NCBI GenBank assembly: GCA_965153455.1
Contig: OZ234496.1
Location: 16,856,304 to 16,920,303 of the forward strand
Direction of reading: 5' to 3'
DNA length: 64,000 nucleotides
Source of the DNA: Sphagnum compactum
Taxonomy: Eukaryota; Bryophyta; Sphagnopsida; Sphagnales
Positions 21,613 to 36,300 of this stretch are shown here, one piece after another. Under the pieces are notes generated by a model that had not been told where the DNA came from, did no database searches, and worked only from the letters and a program-made list of their open reading frames with translations. The position numbers were made by a program, and so were the translations under genes. How positions within the stretch are numbered: the first letter of the stretch is position 1; every line of letters starts with the position of its first letter.

Positions 21613-24329
21613 CTTGGCCGTGTAGGAGAACTGAACTCATTAGTTTACGCGCTGTTGAAGTCTCCACACCGAAGATCGCATGGACGAATAAGAACTCCAC
21701 ATGGACTTGTTCAACAATCCCAAATCACAAAAAAAACACTTTGCAAAATGGAGCCAGAACTCACACAACGGTTCATGATCGCGCAATCGGCTGGCACGCC
21801 TTCAGCTTAGAGCAGCTGATCCCAAACGACCTGACGAAACAAAATCCAATATCCCGCCTAGACTGAACCTGCAAGCAAGTACTGAGGATGAAAGTTTGTC
21901 AAGAGAGCAAATGCTTGACAGCCGATAAATTTAGTCTCGATCTCTCTCACGCAAGGTGGGATGATGTGACAACATAAAGGCTTGGCAGAAGATGGGGGAG
22001 GAAGACGGTGGCTCCGACAAACCCAAAGTCAACAATTCAGCTACCCGACCAAAAGTATGTGCCGCTTGGACTTTAAAACAAGTGGAGGAACGGGATTTCC
22101 GCAGGAGGGACCCAACTGCTTTGCAAGTGGGGTCTAAAAAGGGTGACTTTTTCTGCTGGCCTTCAAAAAATCAAATACCCTGCAGTGATATATACCACCT
22201 TTCTCATTCTTTGACAAAGTCGAATAATTGCCCACAAACCATCACTTCTTTTCCGGTTCTTTCACGAAACCCAGCAGTTCTTTGACGTTTTAGAAATAAC
22301 CAAAACCAGTGGTTCTTTCATTCTGATGTATTTTCACATACCCAGAACTGTGGTTGTTTGGTTCTGATTTCTTCAAATCCCCAGAACCGGCTGCTTCCGT
22401 CTGAATTTCTCAACTACCTGGAATTGGTGTTTACTAAAAAAAATCAAATGCCCACCCAACACTGGATTTTAAACCACATTTCATTCGCACACCTATATGG
22501 AGAGTTCTAAATTCTCATATTGGAAGCCATTGCCATGCCTGGAAGAGTACCTACATTTTGGACTAAGCACCTGACTAATTGGAAGGATATGAATGGAAGA
22601 CAAGCTTGATTAGATCCCCGTTGTGAAATGCATTAATGGGTGCTTCAGATCCTTGAGGATATTGGTGTGAGTAGCTCAGATATGGAGCTCACAGCTGTAA
22701 GGCCTAACCTTAAAAGCCACAGACGCACTTAATTCTCAGAGCAGAGCTTGTCAAAATTGTGCTCTGGCCAGCTGCTGTAGCACAACTTGTGGCATGTTCC
22801 TCATTCGTTATGAAGGCCTGATGTGCTCATCCTGGTTTCTTCTCTGGTTGAGATGCACCTTCTCCTTGTCGCCCAATTTTGGAAGGTATCTCTGAAGGGG
22901 CATTTGTCCCTGTTCATAATTTTGGCTCCTGCACCAGTATGTGTTAACAGGCATCTATGGATAAATCAGCACAGCTCCCAGCTCAACTTTTGATTTGTCT
23001 TCAGGTGTTCAGCTCTGTTGGGCACACAGAGTTCTTGAACTACACTCCTGGCTCAATGTGTAGTCACCTTCTAGTTAAGCACTGTGGCAGCCGACAGCTT
23101 CAATTCTTTACCAGACTCAAATGGCAGCTGGATAGGGAATGATCTGAACAAAAGCCACAAGGTTTACTCACCTTCTAGTTAAGCACTGTGGCAGTGGACA
23201 GCTTCAATTCTTTACTACGCTAACACTCGACTCAAATGGCAGCTGCATAGGGAATGATCTGAACAAAAGCCATAAGCCTCATTTTTACTGGCTCCTTGCA
23301 GATCTCAGTGTTGTCAACCTTCCAATTCACATGCCGTGTGTATCTCTTATATGTACAAGAACAATACATCTGCAACAGTTGAAGGCCTGGCTGATTCAGA
23401 TTCAAGTGGCCCTCTCCCAACAAGTGTCTGTGTGCCTCGTAACATCTCACCACTAGGCTACAAGGAACTCATCGAAAAAACAAATTAAATCCTTCAAGTG
23501 ATGTAATAGTGCATCCCTAGGACATTCTCCATATCCGCAAAGACTGCTTCTTAATAGATGTCTAGCTGCTTGAAATTGGAAAAACTTCATTCCTAGCTCA
23601 GGATTGCAGGGGTGGCACATAACTCTTAGCAGTGATCAATTCACATGCATGCCTGCATTTGCTACACCAGTTTCCAATCCAGATTTACAATTTTATGAAA
23701 CTAGATTATAGGCTGCATTGATCTGCACACACCAGATGGATGTAGAGCATATTCCTGAAAGCTGGCCATCATAGCAGATTGGGCTCAATAAAAAATCAGC
23801 ACGCAAAAGTTGTCAGATTTATTAGAGATAAACTTCACATTTGCAATTTGCACTTCAACTTCATAACATCCACACACAAGCAGGATGACTTGTAATGAGA
23901 CATTCAAGCAATTTTATTTCAGGCCAACTAAGAATGCAATAGCATTTATCACACATGGATACTACATACCTCAAGAACTTCCAATCCAACATGGTACAAG
24001 ATCCTTCTCAGCAGTTAGTGACTGTCTGATACAAGAGACTGTCCTCAACAGATTCTGCCTTCCATAGCCTTGTGGGCATAGACCTCAGATACACATAGAG
24101 ACAAAGAGATGGGAATTTTCTTTCACAGAGAATCCTGATTTCACCTCATTTGAAGATGTAAACAGCAGTGGCCCTCTGTAAGACAACTCTCACTTTACAG
24201 AGATATATACAGAGGATGCATAATTTAAGAACAGTGGCTGGTTGGACAAGAAAATCCAGATGCACTTTCATTCCAAAAACATTACTGCCAGAGCACAACC
24301 TCTGATTCCTTTCAATAAGATGAGAAGCT
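21613..24329. other. Spacer between glyoxalase II (3' end) and the hydrolase gene (5' end)
   Basis: About 2.7 kb separates the two minus-strand genes. The part from 21625 to 21970 is the probable hydrolase promoter and is shared with block A. No ORF with recognisable similarity occurs. The part from about 22000 to 22900 has no clear equivalent in A. Confidence 0.6.
23065..23272 (+). repeat. Tandem duplication, ~104-bp unit x2
   Basis: CACCTTCTAGTTAAGCACTG begins at 23065 and again at 23169, each followed by a GACAGCTTCAATTC block and by AATGATCTGAACAAAAGCCA. Block A has only one equivalent, so this duplication arose in B after the segmental copy. Confidence 0.9.
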
Positions 24330-27312
24330 TCAACGCCCTTTGAAATTGTCCTTCATGTGCCGCAAGGCTGCCATAACGTCAATTGGTGATTCTTTGCCTG
24401 TAGCAGCCTGTGCATGGACACAAACCCCAAGAACTATTAACAGAGATGGTGGACTCGGGGATTGATGTCAGACAGCATCTAATCCATGCTCAGGGTCTTG
24501 AGTCCCAGCAAACAAGCATTTTAGCAGTCTACAGCAGGGGTCACAGATAAAGATAACCTGCAAAAGCCTTCATGTCGGAACAGATCAGAAAGAGAGATGA
24601 CTGTTCTGTTGCTTAATAAATGGTCCATCATTGAGTCTAGCAGTGCCTCTGATTTAGTTTTTTGCTAAAGAAAGATAACTCCACAAAAGTTCAGCAGGAA
24701 AATATTGAGATAAACCACTGACCTGTAGTGACTCCTTGTCCACCCTCATGAAGGGATTGAATTCCAGCTCATCTCCAATTGTTGATGGCACAGTTGTTTT
24801 TTTGTCTTTGCGTTGCTGTTGCACCCACGTCATCTTCTTGACAAGTACCTCATTCTTTGGATCTACAGTGAGTGCAAACTCAAGGTTCTTCTGGGTATAC
24901 TGTGACAAAAGAAAGACCAGCATTTTAGAAAAACTCATGCACAAACAGGGAAAGCTGATCTATCCGCATTCCATGCATAGCTTCCACAATGTGTTCACAA
25001 AGCTCTCGTCCTGGATGACACGACAAGCACTTTTCACATCATGACCTATGCACCTCTGTAGACTTGATCAGAAGAAACCCATTAGAATCAGTTTCACAAA
25101 CATAAGCCTCATTACCAGTGGAAATGGTATAAGAGGTTTGCACATGTTCAAGTTCACAAATATTTCTTATTACTAAAGCTTCTAAGTTCAAGGTATGAGC
25201 ATCTGGAAAATAACTGAATACCAGGTTCATGTTTACAAACACATTTCAGGATCCAGAAATGTGATTGAATGTACCTCATGCCCACAGTATACACGAGTAT
25301 CAGGTGGCAATGAAGCAAGAGTCACACACAGTGATTCGTACATCTGGTCTGGCGTTCCTTCAAAGAATCTGCCACAACCCCCTATAAACTGTGGACATAG
25401 AAAACATACATCATGCACTATGAGCAAATATGCACTTGGGAAGATCCAGAAAATATTGATCACCCTCCTTACCATGATCCCCTTTGTTTCTCTCTAGAAC
25501 CTGGGGGAATAATGCCTGCAGATATATGAACTTCAATATTTCCAATGAATGCCCATTGTGATAACCAACCCATCTGACTAAAGTCTGTTCTCCAATCCTG
25601 AATGATTTCCAGCATTATTCACACAGAAGTGGGGCAAACGTGACGAGTGATGACAATTCACTATAACATTGAGTGACATATGCAATCAAAAATATACCAG
25701 TGTGTCACCCGTGAACACAGCAGGCTTGTCATCAGGATCAGAGCTTGTCACAAAGTAGCTGATGTGCCCCTTAGTATGACTGCATAAATCCACACCAAAC
25801 TGTCAAAAAGCAAGTGAGGCCTGAAAAAGATTAGACCACAAACACCAGTGCTGTAAAGGGACAAACCATTATGTGGTCCGAGGAAAGAAGCTAACATACC
25901 AAGCAGTCTCAAGTGCTTTAACCCGGATGCTGGAACTTATTGGAAACTCATCATGATGCTGTACTGGATGTGTGCATCCCTCCACTTTGTCCTTCACACC
26001 TCCATATACTTTCACATCCTTAAGCAGTTTCTTCATACCATTGTTGCCTCCAGCATGGTCCCTGTCCAGAGCACCATGGATTAGGTTAAGAACCATGCCA
26101 AATGCTGTGTCTACAGCTATTGTACAGATTTTTGGTATCCTCCTAGTGGTGGATTCTGGCAAGAAAAAAGCCAAAAGATTTTCTTGACACCATTGGCAGA
26201 TCAAGAAACACATGAAAGAGAGAATGTAACAAAGCTAACCAGTGATGATGTGTAGTAAGAACTGCCTTCACATTGGCACCTTCCAGCTGGGCAGCCTGCA
26301 AGACCTGCTCTGGCCACACTGGATCAACTGCTGCCGCATCTCCAGTTTCTTCATCAATAATCCTGGTAGCAGCATCCCAAAACAAGAGTCAAGGAAAATT
26401 CAATCCCTGCACTTCAAAGATTTTAATTTCTTTGGGAAAACTTAGAAACCCTGATAAAACCCAACAAGAGAGGATACCACAAATGGCCAGAAAGCTCCTT
26501 GTCAGGACATACACACAATTTTGCAACCTAAAAACCAAATTAAGCACACCAAATGGCCCAAGAAACCCAAATTTCTGAGACATGTCACAATCTTGAATCA
26601 TTTGTGCTTGAAAGTTCAATTAGCAAACTTCACACCAACCCTTGTTCTCAACTTGAAGGTTCAACTAGTATCTTGCAATCCAAATAACTTGCCAATGTAA
26701 AACACATCATTACAGCCCCAGTCTTGAATGATCTATAAGGAGAAAACCAACAGGGTTCGATGTGAAACTTTGCCATCCGATCAAAAACAAACCCACCAAT
26801 CTTGCAAACTAAAATCTGGTACATAATCTAGCACACCCATATAGAAAACACAACCCTAGTATGTCAAGAAAACCATTTGACACACATCGGATCTAGTGAC
26901 ACAATTCTCGATCATGGTACCCAAAGAATCCCTTCACCCAAGAAAATCCTCAAATAGGGGGGGGAAAAAACAGAAGTTTCATCATTCCAAACCAAAAACA
27001 AAAAACCAATAGAACCTCTTCTGCACCTTATTCTTGAACCCTTGATAAAGAAGATTCCGAAAAATTTTAAAAGACCGCTGGAAACTACTGACTTGTTCCC
27101 AAATATACATATCACAAAAGCTTCCTCCTAAAAAACTAAAACCAATGTGTCCCAACACCCACAAGTACACATACAAGAAAACACAGCAAGGAAAGAACAA
27201 CACATGCAAAAACGATGGCAAATTGGGGAAACAGCAGCAAAAAAAGAGTGATGAGAAAAGCTCACAGATACGAATAGTTATCTTCCAGGCATGGCACTGG
27301 CACGATCCGCAT
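24330..27312 (-). CDS. GLX2: Hydroxyacylglutathione hydrolase (glyoxalase II), cytosolic type, 260 aa, 7 exons
   Basis: This enzyme hydrolyses S-D-lactoylglutathione to D-lactate and glutathione, the second step of methylglyoxal detoxification. Minus-strand exons: 27312-27266, 26362-26240, 26061-25900, 25779-25698, 25388-25275, 24899-24723 and 24407-24330. All have GT..AG borders and matching phases, summing to 783 nt. The product starts [17 protein letters not shown], the usual N terminus of the cytosolic enzyme with no targeting peptide. Metal and active-site motifs are all present: TTHHHWDHAGG (split by intron 2), ACHTKGH (split by intron 3), [16 protein letters not shown] and YCGHEYT. The C terminus carries NPFMRVD and ends KGR. 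Length equals the family norm. The competing frame from 27320 is rejected because it lacks homology. The gene is intact, and a decayed copy lies at 13304-14470. Confidence 0.97.
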
Positions 27313-27482
27313 GATGCCACAGCTCCCTGTGTGCCTTGATCTGCCGATTTTCTCCTTGCTTTGCTTTGCTTCCTGGAGCAGCGTGGCTATGGCGGATATG
27401 GCGTTCCAAGACGCTGCTGTGTGTTGGGTAGCATAACTGGGGCTGACCCAGAAACCACCACTCAGATTAGCTTAACCCCTAT

Positions 27483-27560
27483 AGTTAGTTACAAAATTAG
27501 TACCTTACGACCTAATTAACTAATTTTGTACATAATTAGTTACAGAATTAGTACCTTCTT
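27483..27560. repeat. Short clustered direct and inverted repeats
   Basis: AGTTACAAAATTAGTACCTT (27487 on) recurs with one change as AGTTACAGAATTAGTACCTT near 27539, and between them lies the inverted form ACTAATTTTGTAC. The cluster sits about 180 bp upstream of the glyoxalase II start codon, in its 5' flank. Confidence 0.65.
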
Positions 27561-30500
27561 TGTGGCTTTATCCACCTATAAATGGCAATCTGATTAGTGG
27601 ATCCAAATTGGCAAAATTACCTTGAATGTTTGGATTCAAAATTTCAGGGTTTTTTTTTTTTTTTAACCAATTTTGTGATGTAGGTGGAGTGGCGATTATC
27701 AATAAGGTGATTTAGCCAGATTTGGCTACAGATTAGATACAAAAGTAGAAAAAAAACTAGAATCCTATTATATTATTGGCTACCTACTGGAACTTATTAT
27801 AAAAATCTGGAAATTTATCTATTTATTTATTTGGAATCTTGCGAATATTGGTCATTTTTTCCATGAAAAAAAATCCTTTCTATAGGTTGAAATCGTATTT
27901 TTCAGGTTGAAATTTGGCAAAATTTTGCCCCAAAAAAAAAAACACTGATTCAAATGGGCTCATTGTGCATGGGCGGGGATCAAATTGGGCGGCCCAGATC
28001 ATTTCCAGCATTGTTTTGCCTAAAAGGGATCTATATCACCCGGATATCAATTTTAGGAATATCAATTAGCCCATTCCACCTAGTAACATGCCCAACTCTT
28101 TAGTACAAGCTGACATTCCGTTAGGTGCTAATGGGTTCTTCTAGGGCCTATTCCAAACCATAATCAATCTTTAATCGTCGGTTTACATTTTGAGCGCCCT
28201 TTTTAATCATCCACTTGTATTAAAATTTGACACTAACATCATCTAAAGTTGAGTTGGTCATGACTACCTAATCTTGCCTAGCAAAAATGTCTATAAAAGT
28301 TCTTGAATCATGAGGGCATTATGGACATAATCTCCCTATACCCAAGGGGCCCTAAAATCCTTACACTTCTTTAAAAACCTATTTACACTAGTTTAAAGCA
28401 GTAAAATCTAGCTTTCAAGGGGGGCCTTAGAGGCATTATATCCCCCAAAAAGGTCGGTTACACATATATAATGCCTCCTTCATGCAATGAATGCTCAAGA
28501 TCACCAAAATTCAGCCCCACAATTGCACTAAATAAGAAAGGCAAAAGAGGAACATGTTTTTATGTACATTTTGGGGATGTTGTGTAAGTAAATTGGTTTC
28601 ATACTTGGAAGTTGGGTTGATACCTTTGAGAAGAGAATTGTACATTTTATTTTCCCCCACAAATTTCTTGCTTTAAAGTAGTAGTTGAGGTAGTTGCCTA
28701 ACAAGATTGGCTTCTTTAGAGTACTAGTTTAGCCAAAGGAAATTTTTTTAACACAAAATGATTCACAACACAATTTTGCACAAACAAAAAAATATTGATA
28801 GCATTGCACAGATCGTCGTTATTTTGAAACGAGCTTGTCGCCAAAAAAAAAGGGGAGGGTTGTCTTAGTTATGACACTCCTTTATGAAAGCAAAACATTT
28901 CAACATAATGAACACATAATCACCTCAGATTAATGGAAGTTTACAACATCTCTAGTTCCTAAGCCTTGAATCTTACTACTCCTAGTAATGCAACATAAGA
29001 CTATGCACCTCAAGGGATCAGCTCGCTTGTAATCTCCTCTCTAAAGCCAACTAGTTCTAGTGTGGCAACTCATCATTAAACAACAAAATCCCAATTTTCG
29101 ATTGATCTTTCCTTCCCATCAAATCTCTCCTTTTGGAAGTTAGACAAAGAAGAATAAGGCACAAAACATTCTCAAAACCCCAATTCCCCGGAGCGCCTAC
29201 AACAACATAGGTACTCTTTTCCACACTCAACCCATTAGACAGTTTCTCCCAAGATCCTTAATACTCACAATAGATTGAACATGCCATTGCAACCGTTCAT
29301 AAAATCTCTAAACTCATTCGTCACTTCCATTAGAATGGTCCCTAAATCCTAATTCTAAGTCTTATATTCTTTCCTTCAAGCACATAGCACAACGAAATAT
29401 TTTCTCAAGGGAAGAAGGTTGAAAACCAATAGTGGGGCATTCTTCCCCAACTATTCACACAATAAGATCAAGATTGAAAAATGCACAATCACTCTCACTA
29501 GAAAGAAGAAGAACTTAGATTATTGCATCCATTGCTTGCCTCGTCACATAGAGATCTCCCACTTATAGAATCCAAAACCTCCAACATCCGCACCATCCAA
29601 ATCTCTCCCACCAACCATCGTTCAGTTCTGTGATCTTCCCTCACCATATCCAAGAGCAATAACAAATGTAGCTTGGAAACTGCTCCATCATTGAAACCAA
29701 CTCAACAACGCCATTCCATCGAATCACAAAACATCAAACACCTTAACCTGCAACAAACAAACATAACCAAATGTAGAAAAAGAACAAGGAAGATTTAGCC
29801 AAATCCAATTATTAACCAAATATCAAATAAAAATATTTAATCGTCTTTCTATAAATTTGGCTACACACTAAAATCCTATCAATAAATTTGGTGATTTTTA
29901 CTTTTTTTTGAAAACCTCCAAAACCAACTTATTTTCAAATGATTATTTTTTCTTTTAGGTGAAATTTCACAAAGAAAATTTTGGTCAAAATAGGTTTATA
30001 ATTTAATGAAAAAATGAATATGAAAAAAAATACAACTTGAATAAAAAGGCAACTTGCACAAAAATGATGAAAATCACTAAACTCCTACAACTATCAATTA
30101 CAATTCAACAAGTCACCATATGATGAAACAAGAGATTTGATATAAATCACAAAGTAGTTGACCTCTTTGTCATGATTCACATAAAAGCATCAATTACCAC
30201 ATTTAATAAAAAAATTATAAAGTTTGTTCAAAATTACATGCTAATCTACAAAAGTTAACATGTTTCAAAACTATAATAAAATCATATGGTCAATGGACCA
30301 AGAATGTGGCAAATCTTTTTAATATAGTTATCAATTATAAACATTTTCATTTTGGGGTCAAACTAATAGAAATAATTATAAAATCTCATATCATAAAATG
30401 ATGTTGGCAAGTGGATGGCAACAACTTTAGGATCTAGAAACAACTTAAATTGAAATTTTTTTTGTAAATGTGAGAATTAAGAATGTTATTTTAGCTTTAG

Positions 30501-33092
30501 CATTTCCGTACCTATGATGGTACGAATTTCAACATATTCAATGTTAACCCAAAGATGAATCACTAGGTCCACATTCGATGGTAGCAACATAATATTTTAT
30601 CTTCATGTTCACCTTGAAAAGACAAGACTACATATCTAGGGCAACCATACTCAAACTAGTTCACAATTTTTTTTAAAAATTCATCATAATATAAATGATA
30701 ATAGCATGTTTTGACAACTTACAAATGATAATTTGTAACCAATATTTTGAGTAGATGATGCCAATACCTTTGGTGAGAAACCTAATTGATAATATTAATG
30801 TCAAGGCATTGGTTGTTTTACAAAAGTGAAACATCAGCAAAATGTGTCATAAAAATGCTAACACATGATTTGATATAATTAAAAGATTATGATTAATATG
30901 GTTCTTTATTCTATATAAGAACATTCAATGAAAACATGCTTAATTAGTACTTAAGTAGGTTATTACGAATGAAAGTACCTGCAAATAGATGATTTATTTT
31001 AATGAAAGTCAGTGCAAGTAGATTAAAATAAATTTTAAATCAAATAGATCAAAATTGGCATCTTAAATTATACCATAGACTTTGTGAAAACATGTAATTT
31101 ACAAATGTTTTCTTTTTTTTTGGAATTGAATTAGTTTTTAACACATTCACACCTTCTATTCTCAAGAAATTTTCTTACACATTTGTATGATGCAATTACT
31201 TTTCATTTTTATGCAATTTACATTCTTATGAAGTCAATTGATGATGGACAGTTTTGCATCATATAATAAAAGGAGTTTTTGAATTACTTTCATGTTTGCA
31301 TTTGAATGTTAGATTATAAATTGCTCCCAGATTATTTAAAACCACTTTTGTGGTTTACTTATTGTGCATAAATCACCTTTGTCAAAATGTTGAAGGCTTG
31401 TCATAGTGCATTGGACTCATGACTTGGAATGGCCTTTTTTTAAAAATAAACTTGTGAGATGAATCGCTAAAACACTATCAACTAAATTGCAATTCCAACA
31501 CCCATGCAATTTTTTTTTCTTTTTGCCATAATGTGGACAAAACATCAAGAAATTATTGGACCTTTGACTCATGGATGTGTATTTTTTTAATTATTATTTG
31601 CCATGACACCATGATTGTCTATAATCATGTAAACCACAACTAGAAAATGTCCAAAATGAAAAATGGACTTTCACCTCTTCGGCCATTATCCAAAACATTA
31701 ACCATCCAATTACCACATCACATCATGAGGAGTAATGTTATTGCAAAATTATATAAACACACGTATTTCAACTTCTTTGCATTATAACCATTTTGTTTTT
31801 GCCAAATTATCACAACTTCGCAAAAGAAATTCAAAATTGTTTTAATATCTTGGAAAGAAAAAACACCATTTTGAAAAAAAAATCAAAACTGCCATATCTA
31901 GACTTAAGATGTAGCTAGGTCAGCAATTGAAGCACATATTTTGAAAAAAACAAATATATTGTCCCCCATAAACTATCACCATCTATTGTTAGATCTTTTT
32001 GGGATTTTCATCACTAAGCTTAGTAGGAAAATATGAAAAGAACATGATTATAGTATTATTTCATAATTATGTAATTTCAATGAAATTGATTACATTTTCC
32101 TTTAATTTCATTTTTCACCTTAATTCACATTTTAGTCTCATAATTACATGAAATATTGTAATTGCTTTAAATTTTAGACATAAAAAAGGTTACGCTAATA
32201 TTAATGATTTTCCTTGGACCAAAAATTCAAGCATAATAGTTATATTGAAAAATATGTTCTTAAATATAATATTAAAATGAATTACAATTGTACAATCATA
32301 ATTAAATTTCACGTTATTTAATTACATAATTACTTTTTTATTTGTTATTTTCAAAATCTAAAAAAATTATATTGGGTTGAAGAACATATTCCCAAACGTC
32401 ATTGCAATGTCTTCTATTATATAATGTAGTTTTGTAATTTCATAATGTACATAATCATTTTACAATTTTGCATGTTCTAAATTTCATTTATAAGTTACAT
32501 ATGAAAATCTTAAAAAATGAAAACCATGTTATTCTTAATTGTTTTGGTGACTCAATGCAAAAAAAATTACATTATTTTAACATTTTAATACACATAAATA
32601 AGTAGCATCAAAAGTAACATTAAATTTAAATAGCATTGTAGTCACATATGAAGTGTGGCAACTAATGTCATAATTGGAATGATTCAATTTTAGTCATAAT
32701 AATCAAGCTCAAAAAATTTCATATGGGCATTGCATCCACTACATGCACAACATTATGTTTGATTTGACAAAATATACATTTTTTGTTAATCATAAACAAA
32801 CATACTTAGTTTTTTTGTTAGTCGAAATGAATATAATTAATCATTTCAAACCATGACTTTGAGTTTATAATTAATTTAGTTGCAATTGTTATTAACATGA
32901 AAATAGAAAAACCATGATTATATTGTAATGTTTGGACAAAATATTTATAATGACAAACCCCATCCACCTTTGACACTCACATAATAACATGTTGAGGTTA
33001 TTTGATCTTACACATTCAATCACTAATTGTTCAAGAAAAAACAAAATGGGTACAAGACTTGCATTCTCCATCTCATATGCTCGAATCTAAAC

Positions 33093-33304
33093 CTGTAGCT
33101 TTAATTGTCAAAAGTTTTACCTTATGTAAAAGTAAGATACTTAAATATTAGTTTAATCATGTATTTAATCTTGGATTACACTTATTGATACACAAATATG
33201 TAGCTTTAATTGTCAAAAAAAATTACCTTATGTAAAAGTAAGATATTTAAAGATTAGTTTAATCATGTATTTAATCTTGGATTACACTTGTTGATACACG
33301 AATT
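33093..33304 (+). repeat. Tandem duplication, ~106-bp unit x2
   Basis: TGTAGCTTTAATTGTCAAAA starts at 33093 and at 33199. The two units stay similar to ATTACACTT(A/G)TTGATACAC at the end, with a few substitutions and an A-run length change. Confidence 0.9.
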
Positions 33305-36300
33305 TGACTATGATCCAACTTGCATTATCTTCTTAATGTTTTTTGGCCATCTTAAGAACCTCCAAAAAATACATAATAGTTGGAAAGCTTCATATTCAAG
33401 CATTAGAAGGCCATGTTGGATTTAGAAATGCAATATAATGCCGAATTGTTGCCTTTTTTCAAGCATGTGTTTTCATGTTAACCCACTAACCCCGTTTGCT
33501 ACCACCCACGTTTTATTGTGACCATTAAAACATGCCTTGTTTTGCATGTGTTTAATATCTTTTGCAATAATGCAATTGTGTTTTTTCAATTCCAATATAT
33601 GATTATCACGCTTGCCACTTTTTTTCCCAATGTGTTTAGAAAATATATCCAACTTTAGGGTAACACTTTCTCTTTCTTGTTTACTATTGAACATATTTTT
33701 TATTTCATGTTGTGTAACACTTCACTATCAATAGAAATCATATTTTCACATGATAAATTAGATATCCAAGTGTCTTAAAATATTATATTGGCCTCATTTC
33801 TTTCCTAATCCTTCAATTTTAGAGCCGCATTGCTAGCATGGGTTGGATTTTCCATTATTGCTTTAGGTTCAACATGTTGACATTTCAATAAAGGAGAATC
33901 GTTCATTTCTAGCCTTGAAGCTTTTTACACTTGAAGTTATTCCTAATGAACAACACATTCTTGCCTCCCTTAATGAGTTTTAATATAAGGTTCCTATGTG
34001 GGAAAATGATTTAGAATTGAATCCAACACTTATTTTAAGTGGAACTTAATTCACCAAATTTTAACTAGACACAAATTTTTTAATAATGAAACATTGGTCA
34101 TTTAATCTAATTTCCCACTAGTCGCCCCATTGTCAATGGACCAATCTTTAAGTCCTTGCAAATTGCACCCTCCCCTTTCAAAGACCCAAATCTATCAACA
34201 TGTCAAAATTTTGCCCTTAAAACTACCCAAAATCAAGTGAAAACATAGTTTGTTAATTTTTTTACAAACCATCACCAATGCATCCCCAAATGGTGAAGAA
34301 GTAGTACACAAGAAGATAAACATAGATAAACAAGCACACATGTACAAAACAACAAAAAACTATGTTGAAAAACTAACAACCATAACAAATGAATTTGACC
34401 ATTTCGTCAAATCGCCTAAAACAATCAACATTTTTTTTTGCTTCCAAATTTCACCAAGAAACAAAATTAAAAATTCTAAAATGAAATGATTTGAAGGGGT
34501 GAAACCAAAATATGATATTTACATATATTTGGGTTTCAAAATGTAACCAAAAATATATTAAAGGATTGATGATTAAAGGTTTGTACTTCTTATTTAATTT
34601 ATAACCAAATTTGGCTACATCTTCCTATGAATTCTTTCACCATTTTTTGTTATGGGTGATTAACATTTTGCTTATGGACAAAATTTCCTAAAGAATCCGT
34701 TGAATGTAATCCTCCACCTCCAATATATATTTAGTTAAAATACAAGGCAATGATGGTGACTTCCACTTTAAGACCAACTAATTACAATTGGCAAGAATGG
34801 TGAGACTTTATATAACCATTGGCATTAACAAACAACTTGATAAATCTTTCAGAATAGCCTCTTTCTATGCACAATCATTATATCCCACAAAAAGTTAGAA
34901 TGAGCATGCACCATGTGGCATGTGTGTCTAACATTTGAAATTTGACAATATTATTTATAATGATTAGCACATGAGAATCGGTAATGGCCCCCAAAAAAAT
35001 ATGTTGCAAGTGGTTATGGCACCTTTCTCTTATCTTTAAACAACTAGTAAAACCCTCATGCACATCAAAGATTGGACACCATCTTTGCATGGTTTGGATT
35101 CTAGAGGCCTTAAATTTATTATCCAAACAAGGAAAAAACCACGGTGGAACTAATGATAAGTTCTCAATGACATTCATTGGTTTTCTTCCCAAAATCAAGT
35201 TGATAGATTGCATACAATTGGAAGACTTTTTGGCTAAATTTGAAATTAATTATTGAATATTTTTAAAAGCAAAGTAAAAATGGTGTATCTAATTTACTAA
35301 ATTCAATTGAATTTCTCACCTACACTAGGACCTAGCTTAGTGCTAAGGGTTGGGAGTAGGGAAACAAGTATCACATATATAATGTTAACACCCTAACAAT
35401 TAAAAAAAATTCGGCATTGATAATTTATAACAAGTTTAATTTTTTTGACAAATATAAATATTCAAAATGAATTTATAATTTATAAAAGTAATCAATCAAG
35501 GATTAATATAGTTTGTTTCATATTCTTAAGCGCTATTATGAATCTCTTTCAAATATTCAAAAACATCTTTGGTCATAAATTGGAATATTTTAACTTCTTT
35601 AATTTCCTTAATCCTTGCAATGAATATGTTTCAAGTATTTGAAAATGGGCGTCAAGGTTTTAGAATGTGTCAAAAATGTTGTCCATTTTAGCATTCTATG
35701 ACTTTTTGGGTGCAAAACTACATAAGACAAAGTTAAATTGAATATGAAATTGTTAATTGAAATTTTTTTGAATAGAAGAAATAAATTATAACTCTAGAAG
35801 ATGAAATAGGTATATGTGAATAATTTTACATTGTATTTTGATAGTATTCTATGCATGCAATAGTTTGTCTAAAATTGCACATTGATATTTCAACACATGA
35901 TATCTCTATATTGTCAAATACTTTGGTGTATAAAATTGAGAATTAACACTTATGTGCATCTTTTGGTAGTTATTTCCTCAATAGAATTATACACAACCCA
36001 TTAGGATGTTAAGGATTGGACATAAGTTTTTTGAATGTACAAATACTTTTTTTTTGGGGTTGTGAGATTGACCTAACCCTTTATGTGTTCAAAATGATTC
36101 ATAGTAGAGTATAAACAAATTTAAGTGAAATTTTTAATGATCAATTGGCATAATGACCAGTTTGTTGGTTTTTGCATGTTATGTACCTTATTTCTTAATG
36201 AATATTGTAAAATATTGTTTAAACTAGTAAAAGGTGCCATGTGTTTTTAGTTTTGAATTACATATGTACCTTTTCCCCAATTCATGCTTATGTAAGGTAC

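Larger units (their letters stand above)
20255..26985. repeat. Segmental duplication, copy B (gene-bearing)
   Basis: This is the intact counterpart of 10381-14475, in direct orientation about 10 kb away. It holds the 5' half of the hydrolase fusion and most of glyoxalase II. The intergenic part matches A well, including the region upstream of the hydrolase gene at 21625-21970. B has its own later changes, such as the 104-bp tandem duplication at 23065. Confidence 0.9.

Noticed and set aside
27120-27320. Minus-strand ORF from 27320 (112 codons) as a gene
   Set aside because: It overlaps glyoxalase II exon 1 in a different frame; the frame from 27312 matches the enzyme's N terminus and joins in phase to exon 2.
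34878-35256. Overlapping ORFs on both strands considered as a transposase relic
   Set aside because: No DDE, zinc-finger or dimerisation motif could be seen in either strand.
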